Source of the DNA: Nautilus pompilius
Lineage: Eukaryota > Mollusca > Cephalopoda > Nautilida > Nautilidae
DNA: 64,000 nt
NCBI GenBank assembly: GCA_018389105.1
Contig: JACATO010000596.1
Coordinates: 124,001-188,000, forward strand
Reading direction: 5' to 3'
The position numbers and the translations under genes are program-made. Position 1 is the stretch's first letter. Each line of letters opens with the position of its first letter. Shown here one piece after another: positions 1 to 11,045 of the stretch. Below the pieces are notes generated by a model that had not been told where the DNA came from, made no database searches, and was given only the letters and a program-made list of their open reading frames with translations.

Positions 1-3000
1 AGAGCTGGGATGGCTAGTCTTAATTTGAATAACCTTACTATCATCTAACATACCTGTAATGTAACTCCCAGGCTCAAATGATCTGAGGTTGCTGCAACAG
101 GAAGTCTGACTGGACTGTTGAAAATAGATAAGAGGCTGAGAGTTCATTAGGGCTGGTCATAAACTTTGTTATGGATTAGACTTTTTTATTTCAAGTGAAT
201 AACTCTGTTGAATGCTGACATCCAGTCAGAGACTTTTCTTAACTTATCCATATGCATACAATGGACTCAAACATCTCATCCAAATTCCCCCCACCCCACG
301 AATGCTTAAAGGAGGTTTACCTTGGATGTAGCCTTTTGAGAGAAAAATGAAGAAACATCCTATTGATGACTTCCCACATTTTTTTTTTCTATAGTTTTAT
401 ACTTGCACTCAACGGAATTTAAAACATCATATTCAGATTTTTCCTTTAAATTAATTTTTATTATTTTTCAAGTGACTGACTAGATTCTTGCTAATTTCTT
501 TCCCGATTCACCTTAGTTGTTTACCACTATACCAGTTATACCACACGTACAATGGTTTAATAATTAGCATTAATTCCAATTAGAAGACTATCTGCAGATT
601 ACTGTGCCAAGATTGTTTTATTAACCCAAAATTGGTTGCATAGCTAGAAGAAAGCTCTCTTCTGAATGTCCTTTTAACCATTTTATTGCCTAACATCATC
701 TTGGGTAGATTATTTGGACATGAACATGTCAATTATCTGTTTAATTTTCCCTGCTATACATATCTCCAAAAAAAAAAAGAGAAAAAGAAAGATTTTTTTA
801 ATTTTTAAGCTATTAGCCCCTCAACCTAAGTACGACTGGGAGATGAAGAAGAAAAAGGTTTAAGAGTATGAGACAAATTTTGAAGAAGAAGAAAAACATT
901 GAAGCTTAAAATATTTCCTGAGGATTTTTCTGTTTGCCAATGACATATCTATATAGATAAACAAACACACACACACACCTCTGAAGATCAGTGATATTTA
1001 AAATTTTTGATTTGGAAAAGCTAAGATCTCTGAGATTCTGTCCTACAGAATTTTCACAGTCCACGTTTTCAAATTTTTCTTTCTCTTACCTTGGTGCTAC
1101 AAATATGCAAATGTTTATTCGTTGCAAATTGTTACGTTTATTTTTCTGGAAAAAAGCTTGTAATCACCAACCAGGTGAAAGATTGCCAAATGTCATAAGT
1201 TCTGTGGTTACAGGCTTTTGGTATAGGCTACAGTTAATGTTTTACACCGACTTGTCGTTTTTGAGTTTTGCATACATTAACATGTAGTTTTTATGAAGGA
1301 TAGTGCACTGTTTTAATTGTCGTACCTGCTCTGTTAGGTTCTGCTAAGAACACTTGGGATGAACTGTATTCTAATTGATAAAAGCAATGCTTTAACTTCA
1401 GTGGCTGAAATTAGTTTTGGCCCATTGAAAATTGCTTCCTCACGCAGTAAGTACTCCATTTTCTTGTGCTGTTAAATGAAGAATTATTTTTTTACACGCA
1501 CTTCCTACCATTTAACCATAAATTTCTAATTAAAAAAAAAAATAAAATTACAGAACATCTCACAGAATTCAGGATGCCTTCATTAATGCAATCTTGTAGC
1601 CTCCTAGATTCTTCTCTTCTTTTTTTTAAAAAAGTAGTGAGACCGAGGCTTATTTAGATTGTTGTTAGCATGTTGGCATGTGTGCTTGATGGACGGCTTG
1701 TTTTAGAATTGAGAGAGTTGTACTGAAAATAATGCACCCTTATCAATCTCAAAACTGCTGTTTAGACAGACCCATGATTTTATTCATGTACAGTACATTG
1801 GCTCTGTTCATTTGACATCTGTAGCGTAATTGTTGCTCTGCAAGTTGTAGTGATGAAGTGAATTAGTTTATATTTTTCTTTTGCAATAGTTTGCCAATTG
1901 AAACACGAATAGGAGGAGGAAGTAACCGATTCCGGTGGCATTGTGGAAAAGTAACACTTTTAAGTTTATCCTGGTATTTCCACAAGGTGTTACATTTTGC
2001 ACAAATAATGTCTAAATAGTACTTTTCCTGTAATTTAATTATGGCAAACTTTTTTTTTTTTTTTTTTAAAAAATAAAAATTTATAGAAAACTTTTCTTTT
2101 ATACATGTTTAAAAAAATAATCACCTTTTAAATCTCTCTTTTGAAAGTGAATGTCTATAAATCAAGTTGGTGCTATACCTTATCTTTAGAGTTAGTTTTT
2201 GGAAGCCTTGGTGTTTACATGTTATTTTTGAGAAAGAAATAGCAGATGCAGCCCCTTGCGTCATCGATCGTTTTCAGTAACACTTGCTACCTGTAGACTA
2301 TACTAAAATATGGATTCTAGGAAAAACGATCAGGTTCAAAAAAAATACTTTTGCTACTTTTTAAAAAATACTATTTTTGTGTATGTGCATGGGGGGGAAA
2401 ATAATTGATAGTAGATATTAATAATTAACATGAATAACCTAAAACTAAATCTAGAAGATCCAACGCATTGACGGGCATTTTTTTTTTTATTTTTGCATTA
2501 AAAATCTTGTGATGCCATCATTAAAGTGACATCCAGAACGTTTTCACATTTAATTGTTACGTATATGTACCTGATGACACGCTGATGATAAATGTTGTTC
2601 TCTATTGAAAATAGTTATAGGTTGATGTTTTGTAAATATGGTGTACATGCTGAATGTGTGTTACACGCTGAGCATTTCAAACGTCTGTGGAAAAACAAAA
2701 AAAAAACTTGAAATCTGTCAGTTTTTTTGGTCTATTTTTTATCGAAATGGTCTCTGTGTATATTTTTTAAAAAAATGTTTGAATGAAATTTGTACAGAAT
2801 GGAATATCAAAGTTTTTGTTGTTTTTTTTTTAATTATTGATAGTAGTCCAAGCTGCTATGAGATTTGAACTCTGGTCTTGGTTTTCTACCATGAGGAATT
2901 TCAGGGCGACTTTTGTTGGTCGTATGTGGATAGAAATCTGCTCAACCAAGCTGTGGAACTGTTTTCACAAAATGTCCATTCAGCGCCAGCTTGTGGCCCT

Positions 3001-3706
3001 GTTTTTTTTTTTATCTTAAAAAAAAACAAACAACTGGTGGTTCGGATCAGCAGTGTTTCCATGCCTCAGCTACTTGGCGGTTAGAAGAGAGAGTCTCTGT
3101 ATCCAAGTGTGCCTTGCTAAGGCACTTCTGTGATGATGGTCTGGACTGGTTTCAGCTGTTCTGTGTAGCTCCTTATTCCTGACCTGGGAGACTTCTGTTT
3201 GATGGTTAGCGCTTTCTGAAGGTGTGTGTGTATGGTGTTATCAGGCCATTCTTGCGTCAGAGACAGCCCAGGCTGCCAGAAGATCTTTTACCAAAAACCC
3301 GAGACCTGGGCATGGATACGTTTTGCCTCAAAGAAGTCTGTACGGTGCGGAAGCTGCTGGACGAATGAGACGTAGGTATCTTTCATGATTCTACACATCT
3401 CTCTGTGGTAGTCTTTGAACAGGGGAAACGTCATGCATGTATGTATTCAGCAGAAACTTGGCTGAAATAGAATTTCCGTAATTACTTCTCGCCAAGTGTA
3501 ATTCGTAGTTCCTGAAATAATTCTAGATCTAGGTTTTAATAATGTTTATTCTCAATGACGGCAAATGCATTGAAGAGCTATTTGGTGCTAATCTCAGTAG
3601 ATTTGACCTATGATATTAATGGCATGGCCCCCTTTATTGTGTGTCTGTAGGTTGTCTTTTTTTTTTTAATTTATTTATTTTAAGCTGTAATTGTTTAAAT
3701 TGTTAA

Positions 3707-3793
3707 CCCTTTGGGGACTATGCCCACACATTTATGGGATTACTCTCAGGATCAGATCTCGCTCCTTGTAAATGCATGGGCATGCTCAAAGGG
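3707..3793. mobile_element. Small piggyBac-like MITE (TTAA-type)
   Basis: An 87-bp unit starts CCCTTTGGGGACTATGCCC right after TTAA (3,703-3,706) and ends GGGCATGCTCAAAGGG followed by TAAA. The ends are imperfect inverted repeats, and the TTAA flank with a CCCTTTG end is typical of piggyBac-type non-autonomous elements. It has no coding capacity. The right TTAA is degenerate, so the family call is moderate. Confidence 0.5.
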
Positions 3794-5709
3794 TAAAGAA
3801 AAACAAACAAACAAAAAGTCTCCTGCCCTCTTTCCACATCTGTGCCTCAAATGGTTAAGTTTGATATAATCTATTTAAAAAAAAAAAAAGAAGTTGTTTT
3901 GGTCCGGATAACTGTAGGAAGGGATCACTGAAAATGCAGAGTTAGAAATTAGTTTGACAAGGACTTTTAAACAGATAACTAGGAAAAAAATTCAATTTTT
4001 GCTGCTATAAACAAACTTTTTCAAAGACTAATGGAAACTCAGATAAATACGGTGGTGGGGGGATATGCACTATACAAGAAAGTTCGTAGGATAGAAATAT
4101 AGAATTACATTTTAAAATACTTGTATGTATTACTAGAAAACTTCAAATTTTCATTAATTTTTTTAAATCTTTAGCTTCATTTTTCATCTCCCATTTAAAA
4201 TGCTTTATCATTATCTATACGAGAAAGCCATCCTTCCCTAAATAGATGATTCATTAATTAATTTCCATTCTCCTCTCTTTTTTTCTTACTAATATTACCA
4301 TGGTGACAGTATGAGCAGGGTAAAAACTAGTAGTTGATGTTTACTTTATAGGTGAGAACTGCAGAATCTGGAGCATTCAAGTAAATCTGCTGCCAAGTGC
4401 AAAAAAACTGATTTTTTTTTTTTTCCTTTTAAATGTACATTCCGGAGAATCAGTTCTAGCTATTACTTTTAGAACTAATTGGTAGGGGCAAATTGTCAGC
4501 TGTGTGCAGTCTGCTTGACTAGATGGTATATTGAATAGCCTGCCCCTTTCAGAGAAACAATGAGATAGATTAACCTGGCAGTGTATGAATAGAAAAATGA
4601 ATGAACAATATCAGATTGGAAAAGAACATGCTGTGAAAACTCAAAAAGCACCAGATTATTGAGTCAAAGCCAGTTGGATTTTTTTTGTTATGATGCTTCA
4701 CCTAACTGTAAAAATCAACAAGCTATCTAAGAGAAGATACATAAAATCTTGTGTAGAGAGGCTTTGGGTTTCCCAGTTTCTCCTACAACTGTTTGCACTA
4801 TAATATAATTGAAGTTTGTTTTAGAAAAATACTTCAGGAATGAGGTGCCTAAAGTGAGGTTTTTCAATGCTAATGGAACAATGTACCACTAGGAAAGTCA
4901 TCCATATTGGGAAAATACGAGATGTTATCAATTAGAGAGTAACCTTAGTAACCCAGCAACCAGTTCATCGAAGCAAAAGTGTAAATATAAAAAAAAAATT
5001 TTTTTTTTTTTAAATTTCCTACCTCTCTTGTATCAGTTTGCAGGCCACTGATGAGATGCACGTGCTTTTTATAAGTCAAGACATTTGCCTTGAACTTTTG
5101 TATCTCAAGATGCCAAAATTTTCAAAATTGGAAGAACATGTAAAGCAGCAGTACTGGAAAATAGGACAGAACTATAAAATCTCCCTTGAGCCATATAATA
5201 GACAGAATCTTTTTTTTTTAAAGGAACCAAAAAAAAACAACATTAAAATATGTTCTTTCATTTCTAACTATGCAGTTGAATTTCTACATGATGCCTTAAA
5301 TATTTATGCAACATTACAGATTTGATTTTTTACACTTGTTACAAAAATGTTGTGTTTGTGTGTGTGATATAGTGTCTGTTAGCATGGAGGTTTTCTAAAA
5401 ATAGAACTTAAATACAGATCTCGTGCAGGTGCTGACTTGGTAAGATTGTTGTTTTTTTAAAAGTATGTCTATTCAAAACGGCTGGCTCATCTTACCTCAT
5501 AATTGAGATGTTGGAGACATTCTAGTGTGTTGTTAACAAATCTAGAAATGTTTTTGTTTTAAAGAAATATTGCTAATTAACCATAGATTAATGGTAAAAA
5601 AAAATGCAATTGTACTAGAATTTGTAATATTTTAGAAATGTTTGAAAAGTAAATTTTGTTAATATCAAATTTGTTAGATATTCTTTCAGGAATGCTTTGC
5701 CACCTGCAT

Positions 5710-5742
5710 TTATATATATATATATAGAAATATATATATATA
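5710..5742. repeat. (TA)n microsatellite
   Basis: Two runs of alternating T and A separated by a short GAAA interruption, followed by a short TG-rich stretch. Confidence 0.9.
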
Positions 5743-7609
5743 TGCATGTGTGTATGTAGTTGTATACATGATGGAAAAATGGTTACTAATGACAGTTGGT
5801 GAAAAAAAACTTTTTTGTAAGATTGTTTTTATTTTTGACTTACTAAAGCTATAGGTGCCTTTTAATTGTCATATAGATTGGTTTGAATTTAGTCTCAAAT
5901 CTAATTTTTTGTATTAACCATGTCTACCTTTCTCTATATTAAAAAAAAAATGTACTGGAAACTTTATTTCGGAGATAACTGTTTGATGGTCAATATCCGG
6001 TTGTTTTATTTACATCTGAATCAATTTATTTTAAATTTATTTTGTAAAGAAAAAAAGACACCAACGTTTGAAATGGGTAGAGGGAGATTACTCTATGGCA
6101 CATCTGTTATTGCTATTGTCTCCCTTTTGAGCATTGCACTAGATCAGTTTTAAGACTCTATCGAACAGGAGTTTCCTTCCATTAGACATTACTGAAAAGA
6201 GGATTTTGTCATACTTGTTTATGAACAAAACCTGGCAGTAGATGACTTTAATATATTCATGGAAAGTTTACATTAACACTAGAGATGATAATGAAACCAT
6301 GACTAAAATAAAATTGTCATAATGGTATCCAGATAGGTTTCATCTGAACATTTCCTAATAGCATGAATTTCAGAGCCCTATGCCCCCACCTCTCTCTCCT
6401 TTTTTTAAAAAAAAAAATTGTAATAACACTTCCTAAAATTTTGTTAACTTATGGAAAAATTTGTTTAACTGAAGAATATGTTGAGTTTACTGATATGTCA
6501 GTAATCTTCACGAATAAAGCCAAGTCTCTGCTTTGCTAGGTGTGGATATCACACAAAACAAAATGTATCAGAATAATATTGAGAAAATGTGTATGTGTGT
6601 ATGTTGTAATAAACTTTCAAAATATAAATTAAACCACCTGATTTTTTTACTAAAAAAAAACAACAAAGAATTTGCCATCTTGTTAATTCTTGTTTGTTTT
6701 TTTTTTTTTTCATTTTGCTTCACATTGTAGGTCTCCGTTGTTTCTTTAAATTGCTTTAACCTTTTTCTTTCCAGTCCTCTGCACTGCATATTCCTGATAT
6801 ATATATATGGTCTAAGAATCAACACCAACACTTATTTACAGTCTTGTACAATTCTTGTAATGTTAAATAACTATTGCCACTCCCATTTTCAGCCAACAAG
6901 CCTCATCCGTTGGCAGTGGTGCATGGTCATCTGGCCTGAACACTTACTCTTTTTGGGGGGGAGGGGGAGTGCAGTAGTCAGTCCATTGGTGGACTGCTAA
7001 GGGCACACACCCCACCTTCCTGATGGAGTCTGCCTGCCTCGGTTTGGTGGCATGGTTTCTTGCTCTTCAGCCAGCCATGTGAGTTTCCTCCCACATTTAA
7101 GATAGGAACTTTCGTGTAGCTACCCACCCCCAATCCTGTTTTCTTTCATTTAGTTTAAGAAACTAAAACCAGGGGAGGGGGGTTTTCTTCTGGCTGGATG
7201 CCTTATTTGGCAATATCGGCTCACAAAACTGCTTTTAAATCAGATTAATTCCTCTTGGAATGTATTACTTGAGTCAGCCTTTCTCAACAAGCCCCATCTT
7301 GTAAAGGATTTTGATCAAGAATTCTGGAATTCGTCAGCATGCTGTGCTACGATTTTCTAATATGAACAGCCCGCTCAGAATGTGGGAAAAATTAAGAACT
7401 TCTTATAATGGAACCAAAATAAAAAGTCATTTCATACTTCAATGTGTCCTCTAGTCACATTTCTGTTCACAGACAAAGGAGAAGAAATCCAAGGGGAGAT
7501 AATATAATAAAAAGCTTTTTTTTAAAAAATTAAAATACACACATTTATTAGTCTTTTAAAAAATTTATTTTTCTTTTTAAAATTAATTTTCCAAACTTAA
7601 ACTACGAAT

Positions 7610-7956
7610 ATCGGACAGTTATCGGCCAAGAAGGGAAGAGAGTGTTCGGGCGGGAGGGGTGGCGTTCGCGAACACTCCGTCTCGCTCGAATGGCGGGCGG
7701 CTCGTCTCGGTCCATCCCGCGTGTCCAGGGGCGATTCGCGGGCGTTTGCTTATAATTATAACTGGCTCGGTTCGGGGTGCATCTGGTTCGCCCTAAGTCG
7801 ACTTTACTGGACAAACGAACTACGAAAATAAGATGGCCGGAGGGAAGCAGTCGCCGTGTTGCGAAATAACCACGTGACGGTGGTGGTTTCCCTCGGCTTC
7901 CGCGTTCGGTGTCTTCCGTAACCCCTCCATCTCTGCTGTTCTACCCGCTTGTTCAG
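7610..7956 (+). promoter_or_regulatory. CpG island / promoter region of the TM2-domain gene
   Basis: Base composition changes abruptly from AT-rich to CG-rich with many CpG dinucleotides; the island runs on into the first coding exon, to about 8,280. It contains CCACGTGAC (E-box) near 7,870 and AAGATGGCCG (YY1-like) near 7,831. No ATG opens the TM2 frame in this region; the frame closes at a TAA at 7,867. The ATG at 7,833 reads only 14 codons. The true start codon is therefore unresolved and may lie in a short upstream exon. Confidence 0.6.
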
Positions 7957-8271
7957 GAGAAAACTGTCCGCAGAGATGCTGCGCTGGATGATGTTGGGCC
8001 TCAATCGACCTGCTGCGGACATCCCGAGGCCGAAGAGAGACTATACGATGCCTACATCCCGGCATTCACCTTCGGTTTCGTAGGAGCCCATCATTTCTAC
8101 CTGGGACGGTGTCGCTTCGAGGTTTTGTACTGCTGCTTCCTCGGCCTTGGAGGGGTCGGGTACCTGGCCGATCTTTTCAGGGTGCCTGCCTTGGTGAGAC
8201 AAGCCAACGAGAAGATGGCCGGCAGGTGAGAAAGACGTGCATACTTTGGTTTCCTCTCGGACTTGTCGTCG
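7957..8271 (+). CDS. TM2 gene exon A (TM2 domain 1 and start of domain 2)
   Basis: The acceptor is a pyrimidine-rich tract ending TTGTTCAG before 7,957; the donor is G|GTGAGT at 8,272. Frame 1 reads PEAEERLYDAYIPAF, then a full TM2 domain ending DLFRVPALVRQANEK, and stops at TGA 8,227-8,229. Reading frame 0 from about 8,240 gives ILWFPLGLVV up to the donor, the start of the next TM2 domain. The two halves are out of frame, consistent with a small deletion around 8,225-8,245 (the linker is also shorter than the others). A second good donor (CAG|GTGAGA, 8,226) exists, but its phase does not fit exon B. Confidence 0.7.
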
Positions 8272-9309
8272 GTGAGTACCGTAATCCAGCCTTAGTTAAC
8301 TAATCAAAGAGAAACAACAACAACAACAGGTAATAACGTACCTGATGTGTTATGTTTGCTGTAATCCATTTGTTTGTTTATTTCCTACTGCGATATGCTA
8401 GAGGATTCTTTTTCTTTTATAGTCCTTTTAGTTTTATTTGTCAAAGTGTAGAATTCTTGACTTTTTCTTTTTTAAATTTTAAATAGTTACATTTCCATCC
8501 ATTATTCCTCTTAAAGACCTTTCTTCTCCCAGATATCACATTAGGGCAGCAGAATGATGGTACTCTTGAATTCTGCTCTTGTTTCCACCCTGTAACTATT
8601 TACCTCTCTCTCTCTTTAACTCAGCCTTTTTTCAGCTCTGGTCTAATTTCTCAACAGTTTATTTAAGCTATATTTTTGTTGAAAGGTGTCATTTTATTTC
8701 TACGTATGCTGAAGTTTAAGTAAAACTTATCTTTTAATTTAAGCTCACCACTTTTACCTGAGAAATGAAGGCCATGTTCACTTTGGGACTGTTTGGGATT
8801 GGCTGGCTGGCTGGCTGGTTGACATTGTACGAATCCCCAACATAGTTAAAGCAACAAACAACATGAGTGAGGAAGACAGACTAAAAGCAAGAATTGCCAC
8901 AGCTTACGCCCTGGGAATGTCACCATTTGGTATATTAGGACTACACCATTTCCACCTGAGATGTTTTTACTGGAGTATCCTTTACACCTTAACCTTTGGC
9001 CTATTAGGAGTTGGATGGCTCTGTGACTGGTTTCGTATGAGCATCTTGGTTGCACGTCGAAACAAGACACTCCCTCTGAATCTCATTGATCAGAAGAAAT
9101 ACTTAGATGATGCTTATATCCTCTTGTTTCCTTTGGGTTTTACAGGGCTCCACCAGTTCTATCTCCGACGCTATGGCTGGGGCGTGCTTTATTTTTTCAC
9201 CTTAGGTCTGCTTGGCTTGGGCTGGATGCTGGACTTTTTCCGCCTTCCAAGTTTGGTGCAAAACTACAATCAGAGTTTGGCACAGAAATGGGTCCTCTTT
9301 CCATGGTAG
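7957..9309 (+). CDS. Four-TM2-domain membrane protein gene, reading frame disrupted
   Basis: The gene encodes tandem TM2 domains: pairs of membrane helices joined by a short turn, with an HxFYLG/R motif and a D-x-F-R-x-P end. I count four: HHFYLG to DLFRVP (exon A), a second split over exons A and B, HHFHLR to DWFRM, and HQFYLR to DFFRLP (both exon B). TM2 proteins are membrane proteins; no enzyme activity can be inferred. The splice 8,271/8,744 joins FPLGLVV to HHFYLR through one Ala codon, a good internal check. Two defects are visible: a frame change with a TGA at 8,227 between domains 1 and 2, and a frameshifted stretch inside domain 2. It may be a decayed copy, a damaged allele or an assembly with indels. 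The start codon is not found. Confidence 0.7.
8744..9305 (+). CDS. TM2 gene exon B (rest of TM2 domain 2, domains 3 and 4)
   Basis: The acceptor is TTTAAG before 8,744. One frame is open from HHFYLRNEGH to a stop at 9,307. The stretch 8,773-8,817 reads as non-TM2 sequence in this frame, while the neighbouring frame gives MFTLGLFGIGWL, exactly the TM2 helix-2 consensus; the frame returns to normal at LVDIVRIP after a (GGCT)n run. The domain is 26 residues from HHFYL to the Asp against 28 in the other three. Domains 3 and 4 are clean. The frame may end FPW-stop at 9,309, or be spliced at CCATG|GTAGGA (9,306) to a 3' exon at 10,600. Confidence 0.75.
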
Positions 9310-10599
9310 GATGAACAGCATACATTTTACCAGACTTGTGAGAATTTCTATCCTTCAGCACCATTGCTGCGTCGTGTGAATCCTGCAGTATTTCCCATTT
9401 TTCACAATCATCAGGTTCTGCAATGCAATGCTGAATATCCTGGTAAATCATCTTTTTTTAAAACATTTTCTCTATTTGTAATAAGTAAACTATCTTATAT
9501 ATTACAGAGATTCTTAGTTGAGTTCAATAGTTGTAACACATTATTACTACTGACTACTGGTAGTTTATTCATTTACTATTCTGTTAGTAAAAACAAAAAA
9601 GCTTTCCAATATTGGGACATGTTAAAATCTTATCCAACTTGTAATTAAGGTCTTTAGTATTAGTAACTGTAGATGACCCCCTAAAGTAGTTATTGATCAC
9701 AATATCCCTTAATTATTTTTGAAAATTTTTCATAGTAAAGGAAAGAATTTTTAAAAACCAAAAGAAAGAATATCCCATTTTCCATAAATAAGGCTTGTTA
9801 AGCTATCACATTTTCTACATATCAGCTTTAATTTAACAGAACACATTATATAAACACTGTATACAAACACTTTCCATTAGATCACACACTTCTTAAAACG
9901 CAGGATAAAATAAACTACTAAATATGACTACATACAATTTAGAGAAATATTTCTTAGATGTAGCTTTTAAATACAGGTGCAGACCTATCCTCAATTTCTG
10001 AAAATTAAAATATTTGGACACCACAATTTAAGGGAGACACTTGTATATGGTGTTGTCTCCCTTAGACTAAGAATTGTATGTTTCCCTCGTAACGATAGAA
10101 ATTTACATTAAGGATATAAATTAACTTTTTTTTCTCACATTATTTGATTTTTAGCTGCTAAAAGTTCATGTGAGTTCTGTGTGAATTCCACTTTAAGAGT
10201 TCTGTTTAGGTTACTAGAAGACATGGTGGCATGACTGAGTATATTCCAAGTCTTTTGTGATTACATTTTCTACATTACCTTGATTTTTGGTGCAGACTGG
10301 ATTAAAACCCACTGAAATCCATTGGATAAACCTGTGGTTTATGCATTCAAATCCAGCTTGTGCCAAAAATCAAGGAAATGGCAAGGGGAACTCCAATTTT
10401 CCCAATTAATCATTTATCAGTACCATCCCAAAGACAGCAATCGAAGTTTACCGAAACATCAATAGTTTAAAAAAAAAAAAATCTACATGACAAATACTTT
10501 AGTTATGCCAAAATTCATTTTGGAATGAAATCTCAGAACTTGCATATATGTCAAAAGTGCGGTTTTCAATCTTTATAATTGGAATTGCATTTTTTTCAG
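9310..10599. other. Intron or 3' UTR of the TM2 gene
   Basis: AT-rich sequence with short frames only. A short hairpin-like duplication of 'gtgttgtctcccttagacta' type text is visible near 10,030-10,075. No repeat family or coding exon is recognised. Confidence 0.5.
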
Positions 10600-10666
10600 G
10601 TTCATCTCAGCAGCACCCATCCAGACCCATGGCAACAGACACCTCCCAACCACCAACCTATGTTGA
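10600..10666 (+). CDS. Possible last coding exon of the TM2 gene
   Basis: A strong acceptor (TTTTTTCAG before 10,600) lies about 1.3 kb downstream of exon B, before a cluster of poly(A) signals. Spliced from 9,305 the phase gives 22 more residues ending TTNLC. Other frames of the same stretch are also open: one ends KNINQV at a TAG near 10,694 and one runs on to 10,866, so the real C-terminus cannot be chosen. It may be a 3' UTR exon only. Confidence 0.35.
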
Positions 10667-10884
10667 AGACACCGGCAAGAATATCAACCAGGTTTAGAGA
10701 GCGCAGCATTGTCTTAGCGGGATCTCTATGTAAAGTTGAGGTTGGACGAGCTGCCTACATGGTAACCTGCTGTCACTACAGCCAAGGAAGAAGAGTACTA
10801 GTTTTAGAAGAATTTTTGACTAAATATAAAGCTATCTACAATATATATATATATATATTTTACTAATTTTTTTTTAATGTGACT

Positions 10885-11032
10885 AATAAAAAATAAAGAA
10901 TGTTTGTAAAATAAAGTATTTTAACTTTTCTGATGATTAAATGAAGGCTAATAACTGTTTAAACTTTGTCTTATCTATAATGCATTTGACTGTTGCAGCT
11001 TTTACATTTTGCTAATAAACTTTTAAAATAAA
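10885..11032 (+). terminator. Poly(A) signal cluster ending the TM2 gene
   Basis: AATAAA occurs at 10,885, 10,892 and about 10,909, and again at 11,014 and 11,027, each followed by T-rich or GT-rich sequence. This is the densest cluster downstream of the TM2 exons and is the likely 3' end of that transcript. Confidence 0.6.
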
Positions 11033-11045
11033 ACTTTCCAAGATA

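Larger units (their letters stand above)
1..7600. other. AT-rich non-coding stretch, no gene recognised
   Basis: No open frame here shows a recognisable protein or a run of spliced exons. The sequence is AT-rich with long A, T and G runs, a (TA)n tract near 5,710-5,742, and many AATAAA signals (for example near 6,309, 6,513 and 6,607). TGTAAATA, a Pumilio-type site, occurs at 2,631. A slightly GC-richer patch lies at 2,870-3,380 but holds only short frames. This could be a long 3' UTR of a gene to the left plus intergenic DNA; that is inference only. Confidence 0.6.

Noticed and set aside
3240..3372. Open stretch of about 40 codons in a GC-richer patch as a coding exon
   Set aside because: No homology, no convincing partner exons; left as non-coding.
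5038..5325. 95-codon + frame as a small gene
   Set aside because: AT-rich composition, Lys/Asn/Phe/Leu bias and no recognisable motif or splice context; fits chance.
7602..8065. Minus-strand open frames over the CpG island
   Set aside because: They are mirror frames of GC-rich sequence opposite the TM2 exon and show no known motif.
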